This document shows, one piece after another, positions 1 through 6,862 of a stretch of DNA of 8,755 nucleotides; the first letter of the stretch is position 1; each line of letters opens with the position of its first letter. The notes below the pieces were generated by a model. That model saw only the letters and a program-made list of their open reading frames with translations, had not been told where the DNA came from and ran no database searches. The position numbers and the translations under genes are program-made. The DNA lies in NCBI GenBank assembly GCA_026985495.1, contig JALSQJ010000180.1, forward strand, positions 1-8,755. The letters run 5' to 3'. The stretch comes from Campylobacteraceae bacterium (GTDB taxonomy: Bacteria; Campylobacterota; Campylobacteria; Campylobacterales; Sulfurovaceae).

Positions 1-1
1 C

Positions 2-877
2 CCTCTTCAGAACCCTATTATGTCTTCAACTGGCATTATAGGCTATCGTCTTAATCAAGAAAAAATCACTTCAGCCTTTTCAAAATTTGACTACAATGCA
101 AAAAACTCTGATAAGACTGCTCACTCAATTATGACTACCGACAGCTTCAAAAAAGAGTTAGCCTTTAGAGTTGAACTTGATAATAAAGAGTCATTTACTA
201 TAGCTGCCATCTGTAAAGGAGCAGGAATGATAAATCCTGCCATGGCTACAATGCTCTGTTTTATTATCACCGATGCCAATATTCCAAAAGAGGATATGGA
301 AGAGCTTTTAGGTGATGCTACAGAGAACTCTTTTAATAAAATCTCTGTAGATGGAGATACCTCTACAAATGATACCGTAATGCTTTTAACAAATAGATAT
401 TCATCTGCTTACCAAAAAGAGGCTTTTAAAGAGGCTCTTAATAAGATTACCTTTGAACTTGCAATGATGATTCTAAAAGATGGTGAAGGGGCAAATAAGC
501 TAGTTGCTTTTGAGGTAAAAGGGGCAAAGAGCAATGAAGATGCCCAAAGAGCCTCTATGGCACTCTCTAACTCTCTTTTAGTAAAAACTGCCCTCTTTGG
601 AGAAGACCCAAACTGGGGACGAATTGCTTCAACCATTGGAGCTAGTGGTATTGAGTGTGACGATAAAACTCTTACTATTCATTATGATAATCTACTAATA
701 TACTCTAATGAGCAACGAGAGCTTGACAAAGAGAGAGAAGATAGAGCCTATAAAATTATGAAAAACTCCTCTTTTAAAGTGAGTTGTGATTTAGGGTTAG
801 GAGATGGTGAATATACCTCTTATGGGTGTGATTTATCTTATGACTATGTTAAGATGAATGCAGAGTATAGAACTTGA
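2..877 (+). CDS. argJ: ArgJ, glutamate N-acetyltransferase / amino-acid acetyltransferase (5' end missing)
   Basis: ArgJ moves the acetyl group from N-acetylornithine to glutamate in the cyclic arginine pathway; bifunctional members also use acetyl-CoA. The frame is open from base 2, so the ATG at 20 is internal: the family has about 390-410 residues and only 291 codons are visible, so roughly 100 N-terminal residues lie outside. The visible motif KGAGMINPAMATML contains the Ala-Thr pair at which the precursor cleaves itself; the Thr codon, which becomes the catalytic nucleophile of the beta chain, is at 248-250. Further family signatures are FGEDPNWGRI, DLGLGDGEYTSYGCDLSYDYV and the C-terminal NAEYRT ending, which shows that the 3' end is complete. 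No frameshift is seen. Whether it is mono- or bifunctional cannot be told here. A palindrome 20 nt after the stop probably ends the transcript. Confidence 0.95.
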   Translation, partial: PLQNPIMSSTGIIGYRLNQEKITSAFSKFDYNAKNSDKTAHSIMTTDSFKKELAFRVELDNKESFTIAAICKGAGMINPAMATMLCFIITDANIPKEDMEELLGDATENSFNKISVDGDTSTNDTVMLLTNRYSSAYQKEAFKEALNKITFELAMMILKDGEGANKLVAFEVKGAKSNEDAQRASMALSNSLLVKTALFGEDPNWGRIASTIGASGIECDDKTLTIHYDNLLIYSNEQRELDKEREDRAYKIMKNSSFKVSCDLGLGDGEYTSYGCDLSYDYVKMNAEYRT

Positions 878-897
878 TAAAAATAGTTGTTCATTAG

Positions 898-927
898 ATA
901 ACAGAATAGAATATTCTATTCTGTTAT
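898..927 (+). terminator. Perfect 30-bp palindrome after argJ, probable terminator
   Basis: The arm ATAACAGAATAGA (898-910) is matched exactly by its reverse complement at 915-927, leaving a 4-nt ATAT loop. T residues follow (TTTACTT from 928). It starts 20 nt after the argJ stop and precedes the next promoter, which fits a rho-independent terminator. The stem is long but has few G+C pairs and the T tract is short and broken, so a protein-binding dyad is an alternative. Confidence 0.55.
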
Positions 928-995
928 TTTACTTAAATATTATAAATAATTTAAAAATAAATATAAATTTTAACTTTTATATACAAACTATTGAC

Positions 996-1001
996 TATAA
1001 T
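996..1001 (+). promoter_or_regulatory. Probable -10 box for the membrane protein / dbpA unit
   Basis: An exact TATAAT preceded by TTGAC lies after the palindrome and 37 nt before the TTG start at 1039. Transcription would start near 1008 and give a leader of about 30 nt containing the AGG at 1028-1030. No clear -35 box is seen, which is usual for sigma-70 promoters in Campylobacterota. In such A+T-rich DNA a chance TATAAT is possible. Confidence 0.4.
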
Positions 1002-1038
1002 TTAACTAATAAAAAACAATTAAATATAGGATATAGTT

Positions 1039-1482
1039 TTGAGACTCAATAAAAAATCAAAATCTGTTACTTTTTTCTTAAAATCTATCTTGATAGCTAC
1101 CATATTAACATCTACCATAATACCAATTTTTTTACTTTTAAATACACAAAATATACAATGGACACTAATGGCAATTTCTATATGGTCACTTGGTAGTCTG
1201 CTTATTTTTCACCCTTTTGTACTCTTTGTCTATCCACATCTTATGAGTAGAGTTGGATTTTACCTCTTAACCTCTATACTTATTATTATCTCTGCATGGT
1301 TCAATATAACAATGATAACACTTCTACTACCTAATGATTATATCTACTATGGTCTATTTAATGCTACATTAAATCAAATCTCACTAGTTGGCTCACTCTA
1401 TATCATAATTACTAACAGTATAATTACAAACTTTGTCTTCTCTTCTCCAATAGAATTTTATATGGAAGAGAGGCTCTTTTAG
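1039..1482 (+). CDS. Small four-helix membrane protein, function unknown
   Basis: I do not recognise this 147-aa protein. It starts with a basic stretch (RLNKKSK), followed by about four hydrophobic segments near residues 12-34, 43-66, 73-97 and 110-134, and a short acidic tail ending EERLF. This predicts an inner-membrane protein without a large soluble domain. No catalytic or metal-binding motif stands out; it has no cysteine and a single His-Pro pair at each of residues 58-59 and (reversed) 66-67. The TTG start is chosen because AGG lies 8 nt upstream and the basic residues before helix 1 make sense; the first in-frame ATG (residue 44) would delete helix 1. The gap to dbpA is 26 nt on the same strand, so the two are probably co-transcribed, but this gives no firm clue to function. 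Confidence 0.7.
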   Translation: MRLNKKSKSVTFFLKSILIATILTSTIIPIFLLLNTQNIQWTLMAISIWSLGSLLIFHPFVLFVYPHLMSRVGFYLLTSILIIISAWFNITMITLLLPNDYIYYGLFNATLNQISLVGSLYIIITNSIITNFVFSSPIEFYMEERLF

Positions 1483-1508
1483 TTATAATTCAACAAAAAG
1501 AGTTACAT

Positions 1509-2867
1509 TTGACAACCTTTCAAAACTTATCACTTCCTACTGACGCATTAAAAAACTTAAACTCTTTAGGATACACAACTCCTACACCAATTCAAGGGGC
1601 TACCATACCTCTCATACAAGAGGGAAAAGACCTTATAGCCAAAGCAAAAACAGGTTCAGGTAAAAGCCTTGCTTTTCTACTTCCACTTATTTTAAAACTT
1701 GATGAGAGTAAATATTTTCCTCAAGCACTTATTATTGTCCCTACTCGTGAACTTTGTAAACAGGTTGCTATTGAGTGTAGTAAATTAGCTAGATATAAAG
1801 CTGATGTAAAGATAGTAACACTCTATGGTGGAACTTCACTAACAAGAGAAGTAGAGTCACTCAAAAAAGGAGCAGATATAGTTGTTGGTACACCAGGACG
1901 ACTACTTGACCACTTCTCAAGAGAGAGCATTCATTTAGAAGATATCAAAACACTTATTTTAGATGAAGCAGACCGAATGCTTGATATGGGTTTTGCAAAT
2001 GATATTTTAAAACTGGTATCAAACTTACCTAAACAGCGTCAAACCCTACTCTTCTCTGCAACATATCCAGAGAATATTGACAAACTTACCAAAGTAATTT
2101 TAAAAAATCCTATTGAGATAGATGTTGAAAATAGCGAGGAAAAAGTTAATATTGAAGAGAAGGTTTATAGAGTCTTAGATAAAGATAAAGCTCTACTAGA
2201 TACATTAAAACACTATCAGCCAAATTTAGCCATTATCTTCTGTAATACAAAAGTAAAGACAGTTGAACTCTCTACTATGCTAAATGATAAAGGTTTTGAT
2301 GTCGCTACACTAAATGGAGACTTAGAACAATATCAACGACAAGAGATGCTACTACAATTTGCTAATGGTTCTCTACCTATTTTAGTAGCTACCGATTTAG
2401 CTGCTAGAGGTTTAGATATAGAGGCTATAGATATTGTTATAAATTACGATGTACCTATGAAAACTGAAGATTATACTCATAGAGTAGGTAGAACAGGACG
2501 AGCCAATAAGAGTGGTTTAGCTATTACACTTGTAGATAAATATGGAGAGCGAAAACTCTTAGAGATTAAACCATCACTTAAAATAGATGAAATTAGTAGA
2601 TTAACACCAAATAAAAACTTCTATATGCAAGGGAGTGTAGCTACACTCTGTATAGATGGAGGAAAAAAGAAAAAAATTAGAGTGGGTGATATTTTAGGAA
2701 CACTCTGTAAAGATATAGGATTAGAGAGTAAATATATAGGTAAAATAGATGTTTATGCTACACACTCCTATGTTGCCATAGATAAATCTATGGTAAAAAA
2801 AGCCTTTAATGGTTTAAAGAGTGGAAAGATAAAAGGGAAAAAGCTTCGTATATGGTGGTTAGATTAA
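1509..2867 (+). CDS. dbpA: DbpA, ATP-dependent DEAD-box RNA helicase for 23S rRNA
   Basis: A 452-aa helicase (E. coli DbpA is about 457) expected to remodel the peptidyl-transferase region during 50S subunit assembly. Motifs seen in order: Q motif PTPIQ (25-29), motif I AKTGSGKS (46-53), Ia PTREL (78-82), GG (107-108), TPGR (128-131), II DEAD (152-155), III SAT (183-185), V ATDLAARGLDI (294-304) and VI HRVGRTGR (324-331). From about 375 to the end is the DbpA-specific RNA-binding domain, with VATLCIDGGKKKKIRVGDI, DIGL, IGKIDV and KIKGKKLRI; in the family this domain binds hairpin 92 of 23S rRNA, which separates DbpA from RhlE, SrmB and CsdA. The TTG start is preceded by AAGAG at 1498-1502 with 6-nt spacing and yields the usual short N-terminus. 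A TATAAT at 1484-1489 could give an extra promoter. Confidence 0.95.
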   Translation: MTTFQNLSLPTDALKNLNSLGYTTPTPIQGATIPLIQEGKDLIAKAKTGSGKSLAFLLPLILKLDESKYFPQALIIVPTRELCKQVAIECSKLARYKADVKIVTLYGGTSLTREVESLKKGADIVVGTPGRLLDHFSRESIHLEDIKTLILDEADRMLDMGFANDILKLVSNLPKQRQTLLFSATYPENIDKLTKVILKNPIEIDVENSEEKVNIEEKVYRVLDKDKALLDTLKHYQPNLAIIFCNTKVKTVELSTMLNDKGFDVATLNGDLEQYQRQEMLLQFANGSLPILVATDLAARGLDIEAIDIVINYDVPMKTEDYTHRVGRTGRANKSGLAITLVDKYGERKLLEIKPSLKIDEISRLTPNKNFYMQGSVATLCIDGGKKKKIRVGDILGTLCKDIGLESKYIGKIDVYATHSYVAIDKSMVKKAFNGLKSGKIKGKKLRIWWLD

Positions 2868-2884
2868 AGAGGTTCTACTCTTTA
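2865..2884. terminator. Short hairpin shared by two convergent genes
   Basis: TAAAGAG (2865-2871) and CTCTTTA (2878-2884) form a 7-bp stem around a 6-nt loop. The left arm begins with the dbpA stop codon, and the right arm lies inside the last codons of the opposing coiled-coil gene. No T tract follows on either strand, so it would be a weak terminator at best. It is the only structure available for ending both transcripts here, since the stop codons are 7 nt apart. Confidence 0.25.
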
Positions 2885-3576
2885 GTCGTCTCTAAAATCT
2901 CAACATCTTCAATATTACTTGGAGTAGTAGCAATAAGAGTATTTTGATTATACAATGCAGTAGATTCAAAATACTCTTTTTTTAACTCAAGTCTCTCTAG
3001 TTCTGACTTTAGCTCTTTTAACTCTTTTCGTTTTGGTTCTAAGAGAGCTAAAAGATTAAGCCTCTCTAGCTCTTTATTTAGCAAAGAGAGTTCTAAATCT
3101 TCTAAATCTAAAAGAACCTCCTCTATATCTTGCTCTTTACGAACTCTACTCTCTTCATATTGCTTAGTATCTAAAATAGATTTATACTCATTTTGTAATG
3201 CATAGAGTGAATCGACTCTCTTCTCAAACTTAAAATGCAACTTCTCTAAGCTACTCTCTTCACTTTTTATAGAACTCTCAATAACAAATATAGTTCGCTC
3301 TTTATTGAGTAAAAGTCTCTCTTCACTCTCCAACTTTTTTTTAAGTGTTTTAATCTCAATATTATAATTTTGAATCTGTTGAGTGTAGGCTTGAATTCCC
3401 TCTTTATATCGACCATCAAGCTCATGTATCTTATCAATAAGCTCTAGTTTTAAACCATACTCATTTACTCTATCTGTAAGTTCTAGCTCTTTTGTAGAGG
3501 GTTGATAGCTCTTTAACTCTTTACTCTCCTCTACACTACTACTCTCTTCATCTTGACTCTTATTTAAAAAGCTCAT
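2875..3576 (-). CDS. Soluble coiled-coil protein, function unknown
   Basis: A 233-aa protein that I do not recognise. Residues 1-30 are polar and acidic (SQDEESSSVEESKE) and probably disordered. Residues about 30-205 are almost continuous Leu/Glu/Lys-rich heptad-like helix, with a possible break around EPKRK (180-184). The last 30 residues are again polar. It contains no Cys or Trp, no signal peptide and no membrane segment. The ATG is preceded by GAGGG (3586-3590) at 9-nt spacing, and the gap to the upstream membrane-anchored gene is 14 nt, so the pair is an operon and may be translationally coupled. The composition suggests a structural or scaffold role, possibly as partner of the upstream protein, but that is inference. 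Coiled-coil proteins give spurious matches to SMC- or tropomyosin-like families, so function should not be read from such hits. Confidence 0.75.
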   Translation of the reverse strand: MSFLNKSQDEESSSVEESKELKSYQPSTKELELTDRVNEYGLKLELIDKIHELDGRYKEGIQAYTQQIQNYNIEIKTLKKKLESEERLLLNKERTIFVIESSIKSEESSLEKLHFKFEKRVDSLYALQNEYKSILDTKQYEESRVRKEQDIEEVLLDLEDLELSLLNKELERLNLLALLEPKRKELKELKSELERLELKKEYFESTALYNQNTLIATTPSNIEDVEILETTKE

Positions 3577-3590
3577 ATATCCATACCCTC

Positions 3591-3959
3591 TTATAGAGAT
3601 AGATTGACACGCTTTAACTGCTGTGCTCTTCTTTTTTGATACTCTTCTAACTTAGTAACAACTTGACTTTTAAGTCCCTCTTTCTCTTTTTTCTCTAACT
3701 CTTTAATAAGATGCTTAAGTCGTAAAAACTCTTTTTCAACCTCATGTTCTCTTTCAACTCGTTTAAGCTCCATCTCATAGCTATATTGTCTAAGACTCTT
3801 TATCTTCTCCTCTTTTTCAATAAGAAGTAACTCTTTACTCTTTAAAGTCTTTTTATAACCTCGTATTAAATATAGAAGTACTCCAATAAATATAATAATA
3901 AGTAAAATGATTGTACTGGTGTGGTCTTCACTAAGCAGTGCATAAAACTTCTCTTGCAT
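3591..3959 (-). CDS. Membrane-anchored coiled-coil protein, function unknown
   Basis: A 122-aa protein with a short N-terminal segment, one strongly hydrophobic helix at about residues 15-33 (STIILLIIIFIGVLLYLI), a basic RGYKK flank, and then a long charged Glu/Lys/Arg/Leu coiled-coil helix to about 115. By the positive-inside rule the coil should face the cytoplasm. The plan resembles small single-pass proteins such as YhcB-, ZipA- or FtsB-like anchors, but I see no family signature (FtsB would place the coil in the periplasm). The ATG has AAGGAG at 3966-3971, 6 nt upstream. It is the first gene of a two-gene unit with the soluble coiled-coil gene 14 nt downstream, which suggests that the two products interact. 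Confidence 0.75.
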   Translation of the reverse strand: MQEKFYALLSEDHTSTIILLIIIFIGVLLYLIRGYKKTLKSKELLLIEKEEKIKSLRQYSYEMELKRVEREHEVEKEFLRLKHLIKELEKKEKEGLKSQVVTKLEEYQKRRAQQLKRVNLSL

Positions 3960-3985
3960 ATCTAGCTCCTTGTTTAAATAAGAAA

Positions 3986-3991
3986 ATTATA
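3986..3991 (-). promoter_or_regulatory. Probable -10 box for the coiled-coil gene pair
   Basis: TATAAT on the minus strand, 27 nt before the ATG of the membrane-anchored coiled-coil gene and downstream of the accA terminator-like hairpin. Transcription would start near 3979, leaving a leader of about 20 nt with the AAGGAG ribosome site. No clear -35 box, only T-rich DNA upstream. Confidence 0.4.
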
Positions 3992-4005
3992 AAATAGATT
4001 TTTTG

Positions 4006-4045
4006 AAAAAGAGAGATTACATCTCAAGCAGAAACTATTTGAGAT
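4006..4045 (-). terminator. Terminator with overlapping alternative hairpin after accA
   Basis: On the minus strand, GAGAT (4025-4021), a 3-nt GTA loop and ATCTC (4017-4013) form a hairpin followed by TCTTTTT (to 4006), a compact rho-independent terminator pattern 29 nt after the accA stop. The same GAGAT, extended to TTGAGAT (4027-4021), can instead pair with an upstream ATCTCAA (4045-4039) across an 11-nt loop. The two pairings exclude each other. Confidence 0.5.
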
Positions 4046-4054
4046 ATAAAATAA

Positions 4055-4990
4055 CTATTCACTAAATGCACCAACCTTGGTAAGATGTTCATATCGCTTC
4101 TCTAACATCTCATCAACAGTTAACTCTTTTAAAGCTTTCACATTCTCTAAAAAATAGGCTTTAACAACAGATGCAGCTGCCTCTTTTGTTCTATGTGCAC
4201 CAATAAGTGGCTCATCTAAAATATCATCAATAAGTCCATGAGCGAGTAGGTCATCAGGTGTGATTTTTAGAGCCTTTGCAGCCTGTTCAACTTTTGCTGG
4301 GTCATTCCATAAAATAGCAGCACAACCCTCTGGAGAGATAACAGCAAAGACAGAGTAACGCATCATTGCCAATTTATCAGAGACACCAATTGCTAATGCT
4401 CCACCACTTCCACCTTCTCCAATGACAATAGAGATCATAGGCACTTTAATATTGGTAAATTCAAAAAGGTTTTTAGCAATCGCTTCACTCTGACCACGCT
4501 CTTCTGCTCCAAGTCCAGGGTATGCACCTGGTGTGTCTATAAGCATAAGAACAGGAATATTAAACTTCTCAGCAAGTCTTACTGCACGTAAAGCTTTTCT
4601 ATAGCCTTCAGGATTTGGCATACCAAAATTTCTTTTAAGTTTATGCTTTGTTCCTCTACCTTTCTGTTCACCAATAACCATACATTTTTGACCATCAATA
4701 TAACCTAAGTAACATAAAATTGCAGGGTCATCACGAAAAGCACGGTCTCCATGAATCTCATAAGCATTATCCATAATAGCATTAATATAATCTAATGCAT
4801 AAGGTCTATCTGGGTGACGTGCAAGTTGCAACTTTTGATAATCAGAGAGACCTTTCATAGTTTTTAAGACCTCTTTATCTAAATCTTTCTCAAAAGCCTC
4901 TAATGCATACTCATCATTTTTTGCACGAGCAGAATCAATATCTTCTTGTATCTGCTCTATTCTCTTTTCAAACTCTAAATAGGTTGCCAT
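4055..4990 (-). CDS. accA: AccA, acetyl-CoA carboxylase carboxyltransferase subunit alpha
   Basis: With AccD, this subunit transfers CO2 from carboxybiotin to acetyl-CoA, forming malonyl-CoA, the committed step of fatty-acid synthesis in the cytoplasm. The 311-aa length fits the family (E. coli 319). Seen motifs: an N-terminal helical region, [13 protein letters not shown] (79-91), GEQKGR (107-112), [13 protein letters not shown] (121-133), [18 protein letters not shown] (150-167), [13 protein letters not shown] (190-202) forming the carboxyltransferase glycine loop, and [14 protein letters not shown] (215-228). AccD, which carries the zinc ribbon, is not in the window. The start ATG has AGGAAG (4995-5000) about 4 nt upstream; this ribosome site shares a base with the fabF TAA, and only 9 nt separate the genes, so translation is probably coupled. 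A terminator-like hairpin follows the stop. Confidence 0.97.
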   Translation of the reverse strand: MATYLEFEKRIEQIQEDIDSARAKNDEYALEAFEKDLDKEVLKTMKGLSDYQKLQLARHPDRPYALDYINAIMDNAYEIHGDRAFRDDPAILCYLGYIDGQKCMVIGEQKGRGTKHKLKRNFGMPNPEGYRKALRAVRLAEKFNIPVLMLIDTPGAYPGLGAEERGQSEAIAKNLFEFTNIKVPMISIVIGEGGSGGALAIGVSDKLAMMRYSVFAVISPEGCAAILWNDPAKVEQAAKALKITPDDLLAHGLIDDILDEPLIGAHRTKEAAASVVKAYFLENVKALKELTVDEMLEKRYEHLTKVGAFSE

Positions 4991-4999
4991 GCAACTTCC

Positions 5000-6217
5000 T
5001 TATATTTTTTTGAAGATTACAACTCCATTAGTCCCACCAAAACCAAAAGAGTTACTCATTACAACATTCAATTCTGCATCACGAACACCATCGGTTACAT
5101 AATCTAAGTCACAATTTTCATCTTTAGTTGTATAGTTAATTGTTGGAGGTAATTTCCCATCTCTCATTGCCATAAGCGAAACAACTGCTTCAATAGCACC
5201 TGCTGCACCAAGACAGTGTCCAATTTGACCCTTAATTGAACTCATAGGAGGACAATTCTCAGCCCCACCAAAAAGCTCTTTAACGGCTGCTGTTTCATTC
5301 TTATCATTTGCAGGAGTAGAAGTACCATGGGCATTAACATAATCAACTTTTACATCTCCAGCCATTCGCATAGCAGCTCTCATAGCACGAAGAGGTCCAT
5401 CTACAACAGGTGTTGTAATATGATTTGCATCTCCACTCTCTCCAAACCCTATAACTTCACCATATATTTTAGCTCCACGTGCAACAGCTAAATCATAATC
5501 TTCTAAAACTAAAGCTGCTGCACCCTCTCCCATTACAAATCCATTTCTATCCGCATCAAATGGTCGAGATGACTCTTTAGGGTTTTCATTATTTGTACTT
5601 AACGCTTTCATAGCAGCAAAACCACCAATTCCAGCACCACAAATTGCAGACTCTGCACCTACAACCAACATTCTATCTGCACCATCAAGCATAATAGTTT
5701 TAGTAGCTTCAGCAATAGCATGAGTACCTGCTGCACATGCAGTTACACAAGATAGATTTGGTCCTTTAATTCCATGTTCAATAGAGATAAATCCACCAAG
5801 CATATTAACAAGAGAAGAGGGAATAAAAAACGGAGAGATACGTCTTGGTCCACGATTTTCACAAACAATTGAGTTCTTTTCAATATTTGGTAAACCACCA
5901 ATTCCAGAAGCAGAAGATATACCAAATCTCTCTTTATCAATATCATCAGAAAAATTTGCATCTGCTATTGCTTCTTGAGTTGCCTTTAGACCAAGCTGAA
6001 TAAATCGGTCTGCCTTTTTAACCTCTTTTGCATCCATTACTGAACTTGGGTCAAAACCAACAATCTCACCAGCAATTTTTACAGAGAATTTTGAAGCATC
6101 AAACAGTTCAATCTCTTTAATTCCACACTCACCATCTAAGATGGCTTTAAATGAGCTCTCTTTATCTTGCCCTACACTGTTAATCATACCTAAACCAGTA
6201 ACTACAACTCTTTTCAC
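5000..6217 (-). CDS. fabF: FabF, beta-ketoacyl-ACP synthase II
   Basis: Condenses malonyl-ACP with a growing acyl-ACP in fatty-acid elongation. From the GTG at 6217 the protein is 405 aa (E. coli FabF about 412) and begins with the family-typical MKRVVVTGLGMINSVG. The thiolase-fold Cys-His-His triad is C161 (in VTACAAGTHA), H297 (NAHGTSTPAND) and H334 (IKGQIGHCLGAAGA, with K329); the C-terminal SNSFGFGGTNGVVIFKK is also canonical. The reading frame extends back to a TTG at 6250, but that adds 11 unusual residues, whereas GTG has AGGAG (6223-6227) at 5-nt spacing. It lies between acpP, whose product carries its substrate, and accA, whose enzyme makes malonyl-CoA. FabF is favoured over FabB by length and by the H-H pattern. 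Confidence 0.96.
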   Translation of the reverse strand: MKRVVVTGLGMINSVGQDKESSFKAILDGECGIKEIELFDASKFSVKIAGEIVGFDPSSVMDAKEVKKADRFIQLGLKATQEAIADANFSDDIDKERFGISSASGIGGLPNIEKNSIVCENRGPRRISPFFIPSSLVNMLGGFISIEHGIKGPNLSCVTACAAGTHAIAEATKTIMLDGADRMLVVGAESAICGAGIGGFAAMKALSTNNENPKESSRPFDADRNGFVMGEGAAALVLEDYDLAVARGAKIYGEVIGFGESGDANHITTPVVDGPLRAMRAAMRMAGDVKVDYVNAHGTSTPANDKNETAAVKELFGGAENCPPMSSIKGQIGHCLGAAGAIEAVVSLMAMRDGKLPPTINYTTKDENCDLDYVTDGVRDAELNVVMSNSFGFGGTNGVVIFKKI

Positions 6218-6222
6218 TCTAT

Positions 6223-6227
6223 CTCCT
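6223..6227 (-). promoter_or_regulatory. Ribosome binding site that fixes the fabF GTG start
   Basis: AGGAG on the minus strand, 5 nt before GTG at 6217-6215. The longer TTG-initiated frame would place this site inside the coding sequence, and no good Shine-Dalgarno precedes that TTG. Confidence 0.75.
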
Positions 6228-6256
6228 ATGCTTTTTAAGATATATATCAAATTACT

Positions 6257-6262
6257 ATTATA
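6257..6262 (-). promoter_or_regulatory. Possible internal -10 box before fabF
   Basis: TATAAT on the minus strand between the acpP hairpin and fabF. Initiation near 6250 would give a leader of about 33 nt and transcribe fabF-accA separately from acpP. The surrounding DNA is nearly all A and T, so chance occurrence is a real possibility. Confidence 0.3.
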
Positions 6263-6288
6263 ATAATTTCATATATAATTTAAATCAA

Positions 6289-6306
6289 TTGTCCCAAAAG
6301 GGACAA
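6289..6306 (-). terminator. Hairpin just after the acpP stop, attenuator or mRNA 3' stabiliser
   Basis: TTGTCCC and GGGACAA form a perfect 7-bp stem around a 4-nt loop, beginning 4 nt after the acpP TAG. It is the most G+C-rich stem in the window. On the minus strand it is followed by TTGATTTAAATT, not a solid T run, so partial termination or a 3'-end-protecting role fits better than full termination. Such an element would let acpP mRNA accumulate above fabF-accA. Confidence 0.45.
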
Positions 6307-6310
6307 CTAA

Positions 6311-6544
6311 CTATTCTTGAATGTTCTCAATAAATTTAATTGCATCGCTAACTGTTGCAATTTTTTCAGCATCTTCATCTGGAATTTCAATATCAAATTT
6401 CTCTTCAAGTGCCATTACAAGCTCAACCACATCAAGACTATCTGCTCCTAAATCCTCAACAAACTTAGACTCCTCTTTTACCTCATCTGCATTTACGCTT
6501 AGTTGCTCAACTACAACCTCTTTTACTTCATCAAATAGTGCCAT
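6311..6544 (-). CDS. acpP: Acyl carrier protein
   Basis: A 77-aa acidic helical protein that carries growing acyl chains on a phosphopantetheine arm during fatty-acid synthesis. The attachment serine is S36 in [17 protein letters not shown], the diagnostic DSL motif at the start of helix II. Length, acidity and the C-terminal helix ([10 protein letters not shown]) are typical. The ATG has AGGAG 6-7 nt upstream, and an extended -10 box lies close before it. It is the first gene of the acpP-fabF-accA cluster. fabG, often near acpP in other bacteria, is not upstream here: the next gene is divergent and unrelated. Confidence 0.97.
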   Translation of the reverse strand: MALFDEVKEVVVEQLSVNADEVKEESKFVEDLGADSLDVVELVMALEEKFDIEIPDEDAEKIATVSDAIKFIENIQE

Positions 6545-6578
6545 GACACTCTCCTAATTGTTTAATTTTATGTCCGTA

Positions 6579-6587
6579 AGTATAGCA
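6579..6587 (-). promoter_or_regulatory. acpP promoter, extended -10 box
   Basis: The minus strand reads TGCTATACT, a TGn extended -10 with TATACT, after a T-rich stretch. Transcription would start near 6572, giving a leader of about 27 nt that holds the AGGAG ribosome site. This is among the best promoter matches in the window and fits a strongly expressed gene. Confidence 0.6.
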
Positions 6588-6862
6588 AAAAAATCTAAAA
6601 TTAGTTCTCTCTTACTCTTTATTAGCCATTTTAAAAGAAAAACTTCTTATAAATAAGCATTTTTTTTCATAAATTTCATTTTTTTAAAACAAAAAAGTTC
6701 TATCTAATATTTATCAGATTTTTTTATAACTTTAACTCTTGAAATTATTTATATATTAATGTAAGTAAATATTTTAGAATTTTACACCTTAACTTTCTAT
6801 ATTTATTAAAGTCTATTTTTAACTATATTTAATAGAACAATTTCAAACATTAACTTAAAAAA

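Noticed and set aside
409..636. 75-codon minus-strand ORF inside argJ
   Set aside because: It is an antisense shadow of a clearly conserved coding frame with no ribosome site or independent signature.
858..1052. 64-codon plus-strand ORF overlapping the end of argJ
   Set aside because: It starts inside argJ without a ribosome site, runs through the palindrome and the likely promoter, and encodes a low-complexity Asn/Ile-rich product typical of random A+T-rich DNA.
1464..1480. Hairpin AAGAG/CTCTT followed by TT at the end of the membrane-protein gene
   Set aside because: Only 5 bp with a 3-nt loop inside the coding end; the same arms occur throughout the window because of codon use, so it is not good evidence for a terminator before dbpA.
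2880..3960. Repeated CTCTTT/AAAGAG words across the coiled-coil genes
   Set aside because: Explained by frequent Lys-Glu, Leu-Lys and Ser codons (AAA GAG, CTC) in coiled-coil proteins and by general codon bias; no fixed repeat unit or spacing.
5743..5961. 72-codon minus-strand ORF inside fabF
   Set aside because: Same strand but another frame within the conserved FabF core; Leu-rich shadow product.
6321..6557. 78-codon plus-strand ORF opposite acpP
   Set aside because: Ser/Thr-rich antisense reading of acpP, caused by its acidic codons; acpP is certain.
6697..6838. Long-range pairing GTTCTAT (6697-6703) with ATAGAAC (6832-6838)
   Set aside because: Seven base pairs over about 130 nt are expected by chance in DNA this rich in A and T.
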